From assembly GCF_003605405.2 (NCBI RefSeq), contig NZ_QYTW02000001.1, positions 1 to 64,000 of the forward strand: a stretch of DNA of 64,000 nucleotides, in the 5' to 3' direction. A program made the translations under genes and the position numbers. Below, one piece after another: positions 28,339-38,059 of the stretch; the stretch's first letter is position 1, and every line of letters starts with the position of its first letter. The stretch comes from Siminovitchia terrae. Its GTDB lineage: Bacteria > Bacillota > Bacilli > Bacillales > Bacillaceae_C. The notes beneath the pieces were generated by a model. It had not been told where the DNA came from and searched no databases. It was given only the letters and a program-made list of their open reading frames with translations.

Positions 28339-29471
28339 GGTATGATTGCACCTGCCTGTCCAAAGAACAGAGCCTTGAGCCTCTTTGTCAACGACATTTT
28401 TTCCTGCTGTTCTTCCTCTGTAATATAGACCGGTATTTTTCGAACCGCATGATCCTGTATAAGAATAACTGCCCTGCCAACCTCCCCGCCTTTCATTTCT
28501 CTCATGTCCTTAGGTGAAAGGAGCTTATAACGAATGTGTACATCTTTGTACTCTTCCTTCATCAACGGATAATAAACTGAATCCTCTATATATAATGTTC
28601 TTTTACCTTTAAACGGCCGTACGTCCTTCAATGGGCCTTCAGGCAAAATTTTCTTCATTTTAAAATGGCTAAAACCATATTCATACATGGAGATATGGTC
28701 ATTCCAGTCATCAGAAGCATTCAATGTGACGGCAATCATATCCTTGTCCTTTTTCGTGGCTGTTGTCACAAGTGTCCTTCCGGCCCTTTTCGTATAGCCC
28801 GTTTTTCCACCGGTGGCATATTTGTATTTTTCAGTCAGAAGCCTGTTTTTATTTTTCCAGTGCTGCGAATGCTCTTCCCGTTCAAAGGAGTATATCTTCG
28901 TTCCCGATATGGTTCTAAATGTTTCATTATGCATTGCATAGCGCATAAGCAACGCCATATCATAAGCTGTTGAATAATGTTCTTCATGGCTGTCCAATCC
29001 CGAAGGGTTAGAAAAAGTGGTATTCCTCATTCCGATTTCTTTTGCTTTTTGATTCATCATGAAGACAAACCCTTCCATACTTCCCCCTACATGCTCCGCA
29101 ATAGCATCTGCTGCATCATTCCCAGATCGGAGCATCAACCCATACACAAGATCCCTCAGCTTTATTTTTTCTCCCGGTACAAGATAGATAGATGACCCTT
29201 CCTCATAAGCTGCAGAGCGGCTGACCTTCACTGTTTCATCCATTTTTCCGGATTCAATAGCGAGTATAGCGGTTAAGATTTTTGTGATTGAGGCGATTCT
29301 CCGGACTTCATGGGGTTTTTTTTCAAAAAGAACCCTTCCTGTTTTCTGCTCCATCAAAACCGCACTGGAGGCACTGACTGGAACATCCGGATCCTCTTTT
29401 GGTGAAAAGGCGGTGAGTATCAACATTACACTGATGATAAAAATGACGAACAAACCTTTCAAAAACGACAT
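28335..29471 (-). CDS. dacB: Sporulation D-alanyl-D-alanine carboxypeptidase DacB (PBP5*)
   Basis: A 378-residue penicillin-binding protein with an N-terminal hydrophobic signal segment, SxxK active site at Ser61 (SITK), SGN at about 115 and KTG in GGKTGYTKRAG. It trims stem peptides of spore cortex peptidoglycan and so sets cortex cross-linking. The ATG directly abuts GGAGG; a TTG three codons downstream has better spacing and may be the true start. Confidence 0.93.
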   Translation of the reverse strand: MSFLKGLFVIFIISVMLILTAFSPKEDPDVPVSASSAVLMEQKTGRVLFEKKPHEVRRIASITKILTAILAIESGKMDETVKVSRSAAYEEGSSIYLVPGEKIKLRDLVYGLMLRSGNDAADAIAEHVGGSMEGFVFMMNQKAKEIGMRNTTFSNPSGLDSHEEHYSTAYDMALLMRYAMHNETFRTISGTKIYSFEREEHSQHWKNKNRLLTEKYKYATGGKTGYTKRAGRTLVTTATKKDKDMIAVTLNASDDWNDHISMYEYGFSHFKMKKILPEGPLKDVRPFKGKRTLYIEDSVYYPLMKEEYKDVHIRYKLLSPKDMREMKGGEVGRAVILIQDHAVRKIPVYITEEEQQEKMSLTKRLKALFFGQAGAIIP

Positions 29472-29528
29472 CCTCCCGCCCCTCTCGTGCGTTTGTACAA
29501 GTCTATGCGTCGATCATATTGTTATGAT

Positions 29529-29562
29529 AAAAAAATGGCCCCCAGAGGGAACCATTTTTTTA
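29529..29562 (-). terminator. Terminator of scpAB
   Basis: AATGGTTCCC-TCT-GGGGGCCATT stem flanked by A and T runs on both sides, so it could work in both directions; it lies just past the scpB stop. Confidence 0.8.
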
Positions 29563-29565
29563 AGC

Positions 29566-30150
29566 TTATTCACTTGTACTTGCTGTCAAATCAAAGAGGG
29601 GGCCTGCTTCTGAAAGCTTCGGATTTTGTTTAGCCGGCTCCGGTAATGGCGGCAATTCCTTTATATCTGTCAATCCAAAGTAATCGAGGAATTCCCTCGT
29701 TGTCGCGTATAAAATAGCCCGGCCTATCCCTTCTCTCCTACCCGCTTCCTTAATTAATCCCTTCGTTAAAAGGGTCCGAAGCGGACGCTCTGTTTTCACT
29801 CCGCGGATTTCTTCAATTTCCACCCTGGTAATCGGCTGCTTGTACGCAATGATTGCCATTGTCTCCAATGCAGCCTGTGAGATTGAATCTGTTTGTGTAT
29901 TTTCTACAAGCTTTTGCAAGACACGGGAAAACTTTCTTTTGGTCACAAGCTGATAAGTCCCGGCAAGCGTCGCAATTGTAAGCCCCCTGTCTTCATTTGC
30001 CTCGTATTCATCGCGAAGATCTTCGATTAACTGACCAGCTTTGTTCTCAGATATGTCAAGCGCTGTTCCTATCTGCTTTGGAGTCAATCCTTCATCCCCC
30101 GCAGCAAACAGCAAGCTTTCAAGTGCTGCTTTTAAATTAACTGCTTTCAA
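29566..30150 (-). CDS. scpB: Segregation and condensation protein ScpB
   Basis: A 194-residue winged-helix protein that joins ScpA and SMC in the bacterial condensin. Recognisable motifs are ALESLLFAAGDEGLT and EIRGVKTERPLRTLL. The start is TTG with GAGGAG upstream. It overlaps scpA by 14 bp. Confidence 0.95.
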   Translation of the reverse strand: MKAVNLKAALESLLFAAGDEGLTPKQIGTALDISENKAGQLIEDLRDEYEANEDRGLTIATLAGTYQLVTKRKFSRVLQKLVENTQTDSISQAALETMAIIAYKQPITRVEIEEIRGVKTERPLRTLLTKGLIKEAGRREGIGRAILYATTREFLDYFGLTDIKELPPLPEPAKQNPKLSEAGPLFDLTASTSE

Positions 30151-30895
30151 GAACTAATGACTCCTCTCTTGATGATATATATATTTCTTCGAAATTTTGA
30201 CTTTGCCATACTATAATGGCATTAGATTTCATCAATTCCAGCATGGCCAAAAAAGTGAGAATGATGAATTCCCTGTCGAGGATATGGAAAAATGATGAAA
30301 AGCTTAGCTTCGTATCACTTTTTTCAATTATCTCCAACAATTCATCCATCCGTTGTTGAATCGTTATCCTCGGCCTGGCGACCTTGGCAGACAACGGCTG
30401 ACGGATTCTTTTTCGCCTTAATAGCTTATTAAAAGCCCCAATCATATCGTAAATCGTTACACCAGATGGCTGGAGCTTAGGTAGTTCATCAGCAAAGTGA
30501 GAAAGGTCACTGGGGGGTTTTGTAAAAATCTCGCTTCTCACACTTTCCTTTTGACGAAAAAGCATAGCAGCTTCTTTGAATCTTTTATATTCGATAAGCT
30601 GTTCCACTAATTCTGTTCGCGGATCTTCTTCCTCATAAACTGTTTCGTCTTCCTGCACCTCTTCGTTTTTAGGCAAGAGCATTTTGCTTTTAATTGAGAG
30701 CAGAGTTGCCGACATGACAAGATACTCGCTTGCCTGATCAAGTTCGAGTTCTTTCATTGTATGTATATATAATAAATATTGATCTGTGATTTCAGCCATT
30801 GGAATATCATAAATATCGATTTCCATTCGCTTAATCAAATGCAGAAGGAGATCAAGCGGACCTTCGAACACTTCCGTTTTAATTTGGTAAGACAT
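30137..30895 (-). CDS. scpA: Segregation and condensation protein ScpA (kleisin)
   Basis: A 252-residue kleisin with the N-terminal FEGPLDLLLHLIKRMEIDIYDI signature that binds the SMC neck, a charged middle, and a C-terminal winged helix (about 170-250) that binds the SMC head. It is essential for chromosome condensation and segregation. It forms an operon with scpB, divergent from ypuF. Confidence 0.96.
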   Translation of the reverse strand: MSYQIKTEVFEGPLDLLLHLIKRMEIDIYDIPMAEITDQYLLYIHTMKELELDQASEYLVMSATLLSIKSKMLLPKNEEVQEDETVYEEEDPRTELVEQLIEYKRFKEAAMLFRQKESVRSEIFTKPPSDLSHFADELPKLQPSGVTIYDMIGAFNKLLRRKRIRQPLSAKVARPRITIQQRMDELLEIIEKSDTKLSFSSFFHILDREFIILTFLAMLELMKSNAIIVWQSQNFEEIYISSREESLVLESS

Positions 30896-31046
30896 TAAAT
30901 ATCACCAATTTCGACATAAACATTGATATTTCTACCTTATCATCATACAATACTTTCCTCCGGGTGTGGTCAATATTTTTTTAAAACTTCGATTTAGTAT
31001 GTTAAACTGATACATAATGCTATCGAAATGGAAGGAGTCATCACTT

Positions 31047-31544
31047 TTGATTTTTCCTTTATCATACATTGAATTTCTTACCCACTTTCACGGGGACAGA
31101 GATTTCTTTGAATGCCACGAAGTTTTGGAGGATCATTGGAAAAAAAACGGCATGAAAAAAAACTCCGTGTGGGTCGGGTTGATCCAAACCGCCGTGAGCT
31201 TTTACCATTACCGCCGGGGAAATAGAAAAGGCGCTGTCAAAATGATGAAAAAGGCCATTGAAATTTTAGACAAAAATAGGACCGAAATCTATTCCCTCGG
31301 AATAAGCCATGAACAGCTGATGCCAATGTTGATTCGGAGCTGCCATGATATGCAAACAGGTTCGCCATATGAGCCCATTTCTTTTCCTATACTGGATTCC
31401 GAATTATTGACTGTGTGCAAGGAACGTGTACGTTTCCTTGGATTGGAATGGGATGGAAACGATAAACTGGATGAGTTTATCATCAATAAGCATATCGCCA
31501 GGAGAAGCCTCGATAAAAGCCGCTTCGAAACAGTAAAAGTTTGA
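31047..31544 (+). CDS. ypuF: YpuF-like DUF309 protein
   Basis: A 165-residue soluble protein with the DUF309 signature FHGDRDFFECHEVLEDHWK near the N-terminus. TTG is taken as start because GGAAGGAGT lies 10 bp upstream and B. subtilis YpuF aligns from about there; an ATG 30 bp earlier has no site. Function unknown; the His/Glu-rich motif could bind metal. It converges on ribT. Confidence 0.85.
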   Translation: MIFPLSYIEFLTHFHGDRDFFECHEVLEDHWKKNGMKKNSVWVGLIQTAVSFYHYRRGNRKGAVKMMKKAIEILDKNRTEIYSLGISHEQLMPMLIRSCHDMQTGSPYEPISFPILDSELLTVCKERVRFLGLEWDGNDKLDEFIINKHIARRSLDKSRFETVKV

Positions 31545-31554
31545 TAACAGATGA

Positions 31555-31939
<385 letters not shown>

Positions 31940-31972
31940 TTACCCCTCATCATTATTATTTCGAATAGTACT

Positions 31973-32068
31973 TCATTTATTCGGCACAATAAAAAGCCAA
32001 TAAATCAATCCCCATACGAACGCCATGGCAAATAGGATAGCAAATAAAATAATGTTGTTTTTACGCAA
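31973..32068 (-). CDS. Small membrane peptide, 31 residues
   Basis: A TTG-started reading frame with GGCGGGAG 9 bp upstream encodes MRKNNIILFAILFAMAFVWG followed by one more hydrophobic stretch and the tail VPNK. It is basic at the N-terminus and a single transmembrane helix after that. It lies 33 bp upstream of ribT on the same strand. No homologue is recognised with certainty; it may be a real small protein or chance. Confidence 0.45.
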   Translation of the reverse strand: MRKNNIILFAILFAMAFVWGLIYWLFIVPNK

Positions 32069-32114
32069 AAACAAACACTCCCGCCAATATTATGATCAGT
32101 TATATAAAAATAGT

Positions 32115-32310
32115 AATTAAATGCGCCTTGGCGTATTTGCGCCCAGATTTTATCGAGCTTTCGCTCGATAAATTTCCGCTAAAAATCTGTGGCATCCGCC
32201 GGAGGCTTTAACTTTATTCAGCCTGGGTTTGAATCCCCGCTGAATGAATACCAATAGGCATTCATCTCACCACTTATAGAAGTCGGAGACTTCTGCTGAA
32301 TAAAGTTAAA
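32115..32310 (-). repeat. 193-bp IS200/IS605-derived element, copy 5
   Basis: Same element and orientation. It has the loop GAGC-TTTC-GCTC and starts TAAATGCGCC where other copies have CAAATGCGCC. It lies downstream of lysA and upstream of the small peptide gene. Confidence 0.83.
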
Positions 32311-32374
32311 TCCAACACCGACCATTTTACCGATATTCCTTGTTTAACGCAAATGTTTGTCCATTTCGTAAACC

Positions 32375-33694
32375 CTATATGGTTGATTTTTCACTAAACG
32401 GGATATCAAGTCGCACAAGGTCCTCATACGTTTCTCTTTTGATAACGACACGACTGTTTCCATTTTCCACAAATACAACCGGCGGTCTTGGAATCCGATT
32501 ATAATTGTTTGCCATAGAATAGCCGTATGCTCCTGTACAAAAAACAGCCAAAATATCATTTGTTCCCGGCTCAGGCAATGAAAGGTCCCAAATAAGCATA
32601 TCTCCGGATTCACAGCATTTCCCTGCGATTGACACAACTTCATCTTGCTGATCAAGCGGTCTGTTGGCAAGTACCGCTTCGTATTTGGCATCATATAAAG
32701 CAGGCCTGATATTATCGCTCATACCTCCGTCAATCGCTACATATTTTCTTACGTTCGGCACAGTTTTTTTGGAACCGATCGAATAGAGTGTAGTACCAGC
32801 ATCTCCAACAAGGGATCTCCCGGGCTCTATCCAAATTTCCGGCATCGGAAGGGACAACCGATCTGTTTCTTTCCTCACTTCAAAGATCATTTCTGCAACA
32901 TACTGCTCAGGAGAAAGCGGAATATCCTCCTCAGTGTAACGGATGCCAAATCCACCTCCAAGGTTTAGAACCTGAGGGACAAATCCATATTCGCCATTCC
33001 AATAGCTCAGTTTCTCCAAAACCTTTCTTGCAGCCAGCAAAAAGCCAGCAGTTTCAAAAATCTGCGATCCAATATGACAATGGATTCCCAGCAAATTCAA
33101 ATACTCGCTGTCCATTGAGACGGCAAGTGCAGTTTCCGCCTGGCCGTTTTCCAGGTCAAATCCAAACTTCGAATCTTCCTGGCCAGTAAGGATATAGTCG
33201 TGGGTATGTGCCTCAATACCGGGTGTAACACGAAGCAAAATATTCATGTTTTGTTTTCTTTCCTGGCAAAGATGATGGAGCATATGAAGTTCATGGAAAT
33301 TATCGACAACGATGCAACCGATTTTATAGTCCAGAGCCATTTCCAATTCTTCTTCACTCTTATTATTCCCATGAAAATGAATTTTTTCCACTGGAAATTT
33401 CGCAGCCACAGCAGTGTACAATTCCCCACCAGACACTACATCCAAGGAAAGCCCCTCTTCATGGGCAAGCTGAAGCATCGCTATTGACGAAAAGGCTTTG
33501 CTTGCATAGGCAACCTGTGATTTGACTCCATGCTTTTCAAACATTTTTTTAAAGGCACGCGCCCGATTTCTGATTAATTCCACATCATACACATATAAAG
33601 GGGTGCCGTATTTTTCAACCAATTCTACTGTGTCACATCCGCCAATTTCAAGATGACCTTTATCATTGACTAATGCCGTTCCATGTAAGTACAT
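32375..33694 (-). CDS. lysA: Diaminopimelate decarboxylase LysA
   Basis: A 439-residue fold-III PLP enzyme catalysing the last step of lysine synthesis, meso-diaminopimelate to lysine. The PLP lysine is in VAYASKAFSS, the phosphate-binding LNLGGGFGI is present, and the active-site cysteine is in GKCCESGD. The ATG with GGAGGGAT upstream is chosen; the frame extends seven codons further without a site. Its length equals the B. subtilis protein. No lysine riboswitch was found upstream. Confidence 0.96.
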   Translation of the reverse strand: MYLHGTALVNDKGHLEIGGCDTVELVEKYGTPLYVYDVELIRNRARAFKKMFEKHGVKSQVAYASKAFSSIAMLQLAHEEGLSLDVVSGGELYTAVAAKFPVEKIHFHGNNKSEEELEMALDYKIGCIVVDNFHELHMLHHLCQERKQNMNILLRVTPGIEAHTHDYILTGQEDSKFGFDLENGQAETALAVSMDSEYLNLLGIHCHIGSQIFETAGFLLAARKVLEKLSYWNGEYGFVPQVLNLGGGFGIRYTEEDIPLSPEQYVAEMIFEVRKETDRLSLPMPEIWIEPGRSLVGDAGTTLYSIGSKKTVPNVRKYVAIDGGMSDNIRPALYDAKYEAVLANRPLDQQDEVVSIAGKCCESGDMLIWDLSLPEPGTNDILAVFCTGAYGYSMANNYNRIPRPPVVFVENGNSRVVIKRETYEDLVRLDIPFSEKSTI

Positions 33695-33811
33695 CTTTAT
33701 CCCTCCAAACAACATCTATAATCAGAACTGCGAAAGGTGCCAGTCTATCAGCGACAAGCACACATGATTTTTCTAATAAAAAAGCCAACACTTTTACTTT
33801 CTACATATTTA

Positions 33812-33975
33812 TGAAAAGCGCAAGCGCCCTTTTAGCGACATACAAACCAAGCACTCCGAAATAAGCTAAAGAAACACAGCACTGATGGATCCGATGTTTA
33901 GAGTGCTCTGAATCCAATTTTTTCGAAGAAATGAGCGCAAAGTTTGTTGGTTGCTGGGCGCTGAAGCTAGAAAAC
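33812..33975. repeat. Dispersed repeat with GAAAAGCGCAAGCGCC start
   Basis: The 33695-34115 gap has no gene. It holds a stretch starting GAAAAGCGCAAGCGCCC and closing GGGCGCTGAAGCTAG, so the ends can pair through GCGCCC/GGGCGC. The start resembles that of the family-2 repeats and repeats common in Bacillus genomes, from memory. Confidence 0.4.
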
Positions 33976-34115
33976 GAAATATGTTATACGATATCCGAAT
34001 ATTCACAAAAAAATCTGTTTCCTTTTAACAAATTAATCAGATGTACGCGGATTACGTCACCCAAAAATAAGTAAGCATTACTTTACCATATTTTATGCCT
34101 TTTAGCAACGGTCTG

Positions 34116-35606
34116 TCACGGCTTGCTCTCTGGCTGGCGAAATCGATTGCGTGGATGGACAATGCTTGGCCTAAGCCTACTTCCTGGAACAGGCCTCCTG
34201 ATGAGCACTTGGAAAAGAGCTACCGGATTGAATGGAATTAACGGCCACATATACGGTGCATTTAACGGTCGCAGCGATATCAAATACAAAATATAAACCG
34301 TGCATCCTACTATAAATCCCGGTGCTTTAAATAAAGCAACGGTAATCAACAGAAGCATTCTGAAGATTTTATTTGCAACACTCAATTCATAGCTCGGAGT
34401 AGAAAACGTCCCAATAGCAGCAATGGATACATACAGGATCACTTCTGAATGGAACAGACCGACATCCACTGCAATCTGTCCAATTAATACCGCTGCAATC
34501 AATCCCATCGCCGTTGACAGCGGAGTAGGAGTATGGATAGCTGCAATTCTTAAAAACTCTATCCCTAAATCAGCAATAAGCAATTGAATGATCAAAGGGA
34601 TGTCAGATTCTTTATTCGGCCCAATATAAGCGAGTTTTTCAGGTAAAAGCGAAGGTTCTATTACAAAAAGAAACCAAAGGGGCAATAAAAAGATGGATGC
34701 CCAAATCCCTAGAAACCTCGTCCAGCGAACGAAAGTTCCGACAGCTGAAGACTGGCGGTACTCTTCAGCGTGCTGAACATGGTGGAAATAAGTTGCCGGA
34801 GTAATCATCACGCTGGGGGACGTATCGATAAAAATCAGTACGTGACCCTCCAAAAGGTGGATAGCCCCAACATCCGCTCTTTCTGTGAAGCGGACAAGGG
34901 GATAAGGATTATAGCTCTGATTCATTAAATACTCTTCTATTGTCTTGTCCGCCATGGCGATCCCATCGATATCTATGCTGGAAATTTCTTTCCTGATCGT
35001 TTCAATCAATTGGGGATTTGCCACATCTTTAATATAGCCGATAGCAATATCTGTTTTCGAACGTTCACCGACTTTATACATTTCAAATCTTAAATTCTCA
35101 TCCCTAATCCTTCTTCTTGTCAGTGCAGTATTGACAATGATATTTTCCACATAGCCATCCCTGGATCCCCTGACAACTTTTTCAGTATCCGGTTCCTCCG
35201 GTTGCCTTCCTGGATAGCTCCGTACATCCACAATCAGTGCTTGCGGTTCACCTTCTACAACAATTGCCGTCAGTCCAGACAGTACCTGATCAGTTACTTC
35301 ATCGAGAGTTTTTACGATTTCAATTGATTCATGTACAAGCCTGTTCTGGATGATTTCAAAGACATTTTTTGAAGGCCGTTCATGATCATTCAAATTGACA
35401 AGTTCTTTAATTAATTCAATGATAAATTCCGTATCGCAAAGACCATTCACATAATACATTTGCACATGAGTCTTTAATATAACCAGTTTCCGCTGGCCAA
35501 TATCACAGCTTGTTCCCAGGCCGACCCTGTCTTTGAAATACTGCTCAATGAGGTGAAGGTCCTCAGGAATTCTTTTAAAGTTATTTTCTGCTTTTTTTTC
35601 CATCAT
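34116..35606 (-). CDS. spoVAF: Stage V sporulation protein AF (GerA family)
   Basis: A 496-residue membrane protein of the GerA/SpoVAF family. A soluble N-terminal half (about 1-250) contains the LTAIVVEGEPQALIVDVRSYPGR region; the C-terminal half has about five helices. In B. subtilis SpoVAF sits at the end of the spoVA operon, whose products move dipicolinic acid during sporulation and germination. Here it directly follows spoVAB (22-bp gap), without spoVAC, AD or AE between them. Confidence 0.9.
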   Translation of the reverse strand: MMEKKAENNFKRIPEDLHLIEQYFKDRVGLGTSCDIGQRKLVILKTHVQMYYVNGLCDTEFIIELIKELVNLNDHERPSKNVFEIIQNRLVHESIEIVKTLDEVTDQVLSGLTAIVVEGEPQALIVDVRSYPGRQPEEPDTEKVVRGSRDGYVENIIVNTALTRRRIRDENLRFEMYKVGERSKTDIAIGYIKDVANPQLIETIRKEISSIDIDGIAMADKTIEEYLMNQSYNPYPLVRFTERADVGAIHLLEGHVLIFIDTSPSVMITPATYFHHVQHAEEYRQSSAVGTFVRWTRFLGIWASIFLLPLWFLFVIEPSLLPEKLAYIGPNKESDIPLIIQLLIADLGIEFLRIAAIHTPTPLSTAMGLIAAVLIGQIAVDVGLFHSEVILYVSIAAIGTFSTPSYELSVANKIFRMLLLITVALFKAPGFIVGCTVYILYLISLRPLNAPYMWPLIPFNPVALFQVLIRRPVPGSRLRPSIVHPRNRFRQPESKP

Positions 35607-35627
35607 GCAGCTCCTTCACTAATAGCT

Positions 35628-36053
35628 TCAAAAATTCACAAAAACCAACCATTGGAACAAAGAACCCGCGAGTTTTCCAATGACAAGAGCCATAAGCAGA
35701 CTGATAAGCAATCCTTCCATTCCTATCCTCTTTGATAAAATCGGCAGTACATTGAGGACTTCAGTAAGAGCCGCCGCAAGCATGCCGATAAAAATTCCGC
35801 TGGCAAATCCAATGGGGATCAAAATACCAGCGCCGATAGGAAATGAAGAGTTATTCAAATCCGCAAAGCTGCTCAAAACTACACTGATAACAACTGCCCA
35901 TTCATAATATCGAATATAATCACCGGTTTTGGTAAGCTGCGTTAGCCGCGGAATCACGCCAAGCACAGTTAAAAATGCAACGAATCCTATTCCCACAGCA
36001 ACGCCCCCAGACAGGCCTGTGAATATGACTGCAATAGCTTTAATGATCGTCAC
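35628..36053 (-). CDS. spoVAB: Stage V sporulation protein AB
   Basis: A 141-residue, four- to five-helix membrane protein with the same length as B. subtilis SpoVAB and motifs GLSGGVAVGIGFVAFLTVLG and GRL-less VIPRLTQLTKT. It is part of the dipicolinate channel system. It overlaps spoVAA by 14 bp. Confidence 0.9.
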   Translation of the reverse strand: MTIIKAIAVIFTGLSGGVAVGIGFVAFLTVLGVIPRLTQLTKTGDYIRYYEWAVVISVVLSSFADLNNSSFPIGAGILIPIGFASGIFIGMLAAALTEVLNVLPILSKRIGMEGLLISLLMALVIGKLAGSLFQWLVFVNF

Positions 36054-36663
36054 TGTATTTCGTGCTTTCTTTGTGTTTATTCAGGACAACATATTGATCA
36101 AGATCCTGCTGGTAATTAAACATTTCTATTTCCAATGGACTCGGTTCTTTGTTGATCCTTTTCTTGAATAAATGATTAAAAAACAGAATCATACCTAGTC
36201 CGAGACCGAGTGAATAAGGAATCTGGACAATATACGGAGTGGAATTTATTTTTCCCGTCATCATCCAGTAAATTTTTTGATGCATTGTCTGCATGCTTGT
36301 TTCCTCATGGAAGTTCATAATGGCCAGCCCAGATCCAACAAAAAGGAGCAGCCATACAAGAACAAATAAAAAGGAAGGCACTGACCTCCTTTTTTCCACT
36401 AATTCAATGATCGTTTCCGAGGGTCCAATCACTTGAATATCTGAATCGGGATATCGGCTCGTTATTTTACTGATCACAGTCATTACATCTAGGACGATAA
36501 ACTTTTTCTCTATATCAGAAGTCTTGGAAAGCACAACCATTTGATGCAAGTCTTTCATTCTCTCTGGTGCAATGATCTGTGCCATCTCTCCTAGCTTCAT
36601 ACTGGAGCTCTTGTTAATCGTCAAGCGGCGCTTCATTTGAATGTAAACCGTATTCTCCATCAT
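36040..36663 (-). CDS. spoVAA: Stage V sporulation protein AA
   Basis: A 207-residue protein with a soluble N-terminal domain (about 1-95) and two helices (about 97-117 and 148-165). Recognisable stretches are VYIQMKRRLTI and VIGPSETIIELV. It is the first gene of the spoVA operon, as in B. subtilis where the operon follows sigF and is sigma-G dependent. About 620 bp of repeats and terminator separate it from sigF here. Confidence 0.9.
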   Translation of the reverse strand: MMENTVYIQMKRRLTINKSSSMKLGEMAQIIAPERMKDLHQMVVLSKTSDIEKKFIVLDVMTVISKITSRYPDSDIQVIGPSETIIELVEKRRSVPSFLFVLVWLLLFVGSGLAIMNFHEETSMQTMHQKIYWMMTGKINSTPYIVQIPYSLGLGLGMILFFNHLFKKRINKEPSPLEIEMFNYQQDLDQYVVLNKHKESTKYSDDH

Positions 36664-36742
36664 TCCACATCCCGCATGTTGTTTATGTATTTGTTATTAT
36701 GCTACATTACATTCCAGCCATTCATTATTTATCAGAAGTGCG

Positions 36743-36887
36743 TGTTCAAAAAGTTGCCAAATTAGAAGCAAGAAGGTCAAGGCGGCGCAGTTTCGAGCAG
36801 CGCAATGTATGCTTTTAGATACATGAGCAGCACAGAAACAAGCCAACGAAGAGATTCGACGCTTATCATTTGGTGACTTTTTGAACA
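36743..36887. repeat. 145-bp MITE-like element with inverted ends
   Basis: Begins TGTTCAAAAAGTTGCCAAAT and ends with its near complement ATTTGGTGACTTTTTGAACA (two mismatches in 20). The interior is GC-richer. No target duplication is apparent. It sits upstream of spoVAA. A 63-codon minus-strand ORF through it is not credible as a gene. Confidence 0.6.
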
Positions 36888-36961
36888 TCCTCTAGAAGGT
36901 AACCCTTCATTTTTAATGAGTAAAGAGGGTATAACTGTTATGGAAAATTTTATTCAGAGGA

Positions 36962-37203
36962 AGGTTTTTCTTTGTTCAGCTACGACGTACAGGAAGTACT
37001 AGTCCAAGCGAAGCGACAGGACGTCGCGTTCTGAGCCTGCCGACGTACAGGAAGTACTAGTGCCACCGAAGCCACAGGATCGCGGTTTGAGGCGGCCAGC
37101 GCCTAGCCCCGCAAGGATCAAGCCGCTTCCCTATGGTGGCTAAGAACTGCCTCCTCGGGAATTGTCTTGTTTGCCCCCGCTGACTAAGGCGATTTTCTTA
37201 TAA
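36962..37203 (-). repeat. Large GC-rich dispersed repeat (family 2), copy C (inverted)
   Basis: Reverse-complement copy of the repeats at 12649 and 54847: two GACGTACAGGAAGTACTAGT modules, each followed by GAAGCGACAGGA or the variant GAAGCCACAGGA, then TTGGC-type linkers and a GACTAAGGCGATTTTCTTAT end. Confidence 0.7.
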
Positions 37204-37264
37204 AAGTGCAAACAGAGCTGAACACGGTATGAAGTAATAAGCTTAGACATTCTAATTTCTTATA

Positions 37265-37303
37265 CAAAAAAACGTATGGACCCGACTAAGTGGTATCCAT
37301 ACG
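37265..37303 (-). terminator. Terminator of the dacF-spoIIA operon
   Basis: CGTATGGATA...GGTCCATACG stem followed on the minus strand by seven T. It overlaps the end of sigF and separates it from spoVAA. Confidence 0.85.
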
Positions 37304-38047
37304 CTCTTTCATCTGTTCAAGTATTTTCTTTTCCAGCCTGGACACTTGCACCTGCGAGATCTCCAGGCGTTTTGCCACCTCAGACTGTGTCTGATCTTTA
37401 TAATATCTCAGGTAGACAATGAGCCTTTCCCGTTCATCGAGCCCACGTATCGCTTCTTCAAGAGCGATTTTATCGAACCATTTATGGTCGTTCTGATCCG
37501 ACAGCTGATCCATTAATGTAATGGGATCGCCGTCATTTTCATAAACGGTTTCATGTATGGACGCAGGGGTCCGCCCTGCGTCCTGGGCCATAATCACATC
37601 TTCTAAGGGTACGTCGAGATGCTCTGCGATTTCTGAAACAGTGGGTACCCTCCCATGCTTTTTCGCGAGTTCATCCTTTGACCTTCGGATTTTATTGCTC
37701 AATTCTTTTAAAGAACGGCTTACCTTTACTGTTCCGTCATCGCGGATGAACCGTTGAATTTCTCCAATAATCATTGGAACGGCATAGGTTGAAAATTTGA
37801 CATCGTATGAAAGGTCAAACTTATCAACGGATTTCAACAAACCGATGCTTCCGATTTGAAATAGATCATCAGGTTCATAGCCCCTATTGAGAAAGCGCTG
37901 TACGACCGACCAGACGAGCCTCATGTTTTTCTCAACAAGTATATCGCGGGCTTCTTGATCCCCATTCTGGCTTTTCCGAATATATTCCTTTACTTCATCG
38001 TCTTTTAGAAATGATGTGTTTGAGTCTTTTTTAAGTTCCACATCCAT
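37286..38047 (-). CDS. sigF: Forespore sigma factor SigF
   Basis: A 253-residue sigma-70 family factor with region 2 (NMRLVWSVVQRFLNRGYEPDD, FSTYAVPMIIGEIQRF), region 3 and region 4 (SQVQVSRLEKKILEQM). It directs early forespore transcription after septation and is held inactive by SpoIIAB. It is the last gene of dacF-spoIIAA-spoIIAB-sigF, the order known from B. subtilis. Confidence 0.98.
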   Translation of the reverse strand: MDVELKKDSNTSFLKDDEVKEYIRKSQNGDQEARDILVEKNMRLVWSVVQRFLNRGYEPDDLFQIGSIGLLKSVDKFDLSYDVKFSTYAVPMIIGEIQRFIRDDGTVKVSRSLKELSNKIRRSKDELAKKHGRVPTVSEIAEHLDVPLEDVIMAQDAGRTPASIHETVYENDGDPITLMDQLSDQNDHKWFDKIALEEAIRGLDERERLIVYLRYYKDQTQSEVAKRLEISQVQVSRLEKKILEQMKERMDTT

Positions 38048-38059
38048 AGGCGCGGCTCC

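Noticed and set aside
33695-34115. Lysine riboswitch upstream of lysA
   Set aside because: No L-box blocks could be found on the minus strand; the gap holds a dispersed repeat instead.
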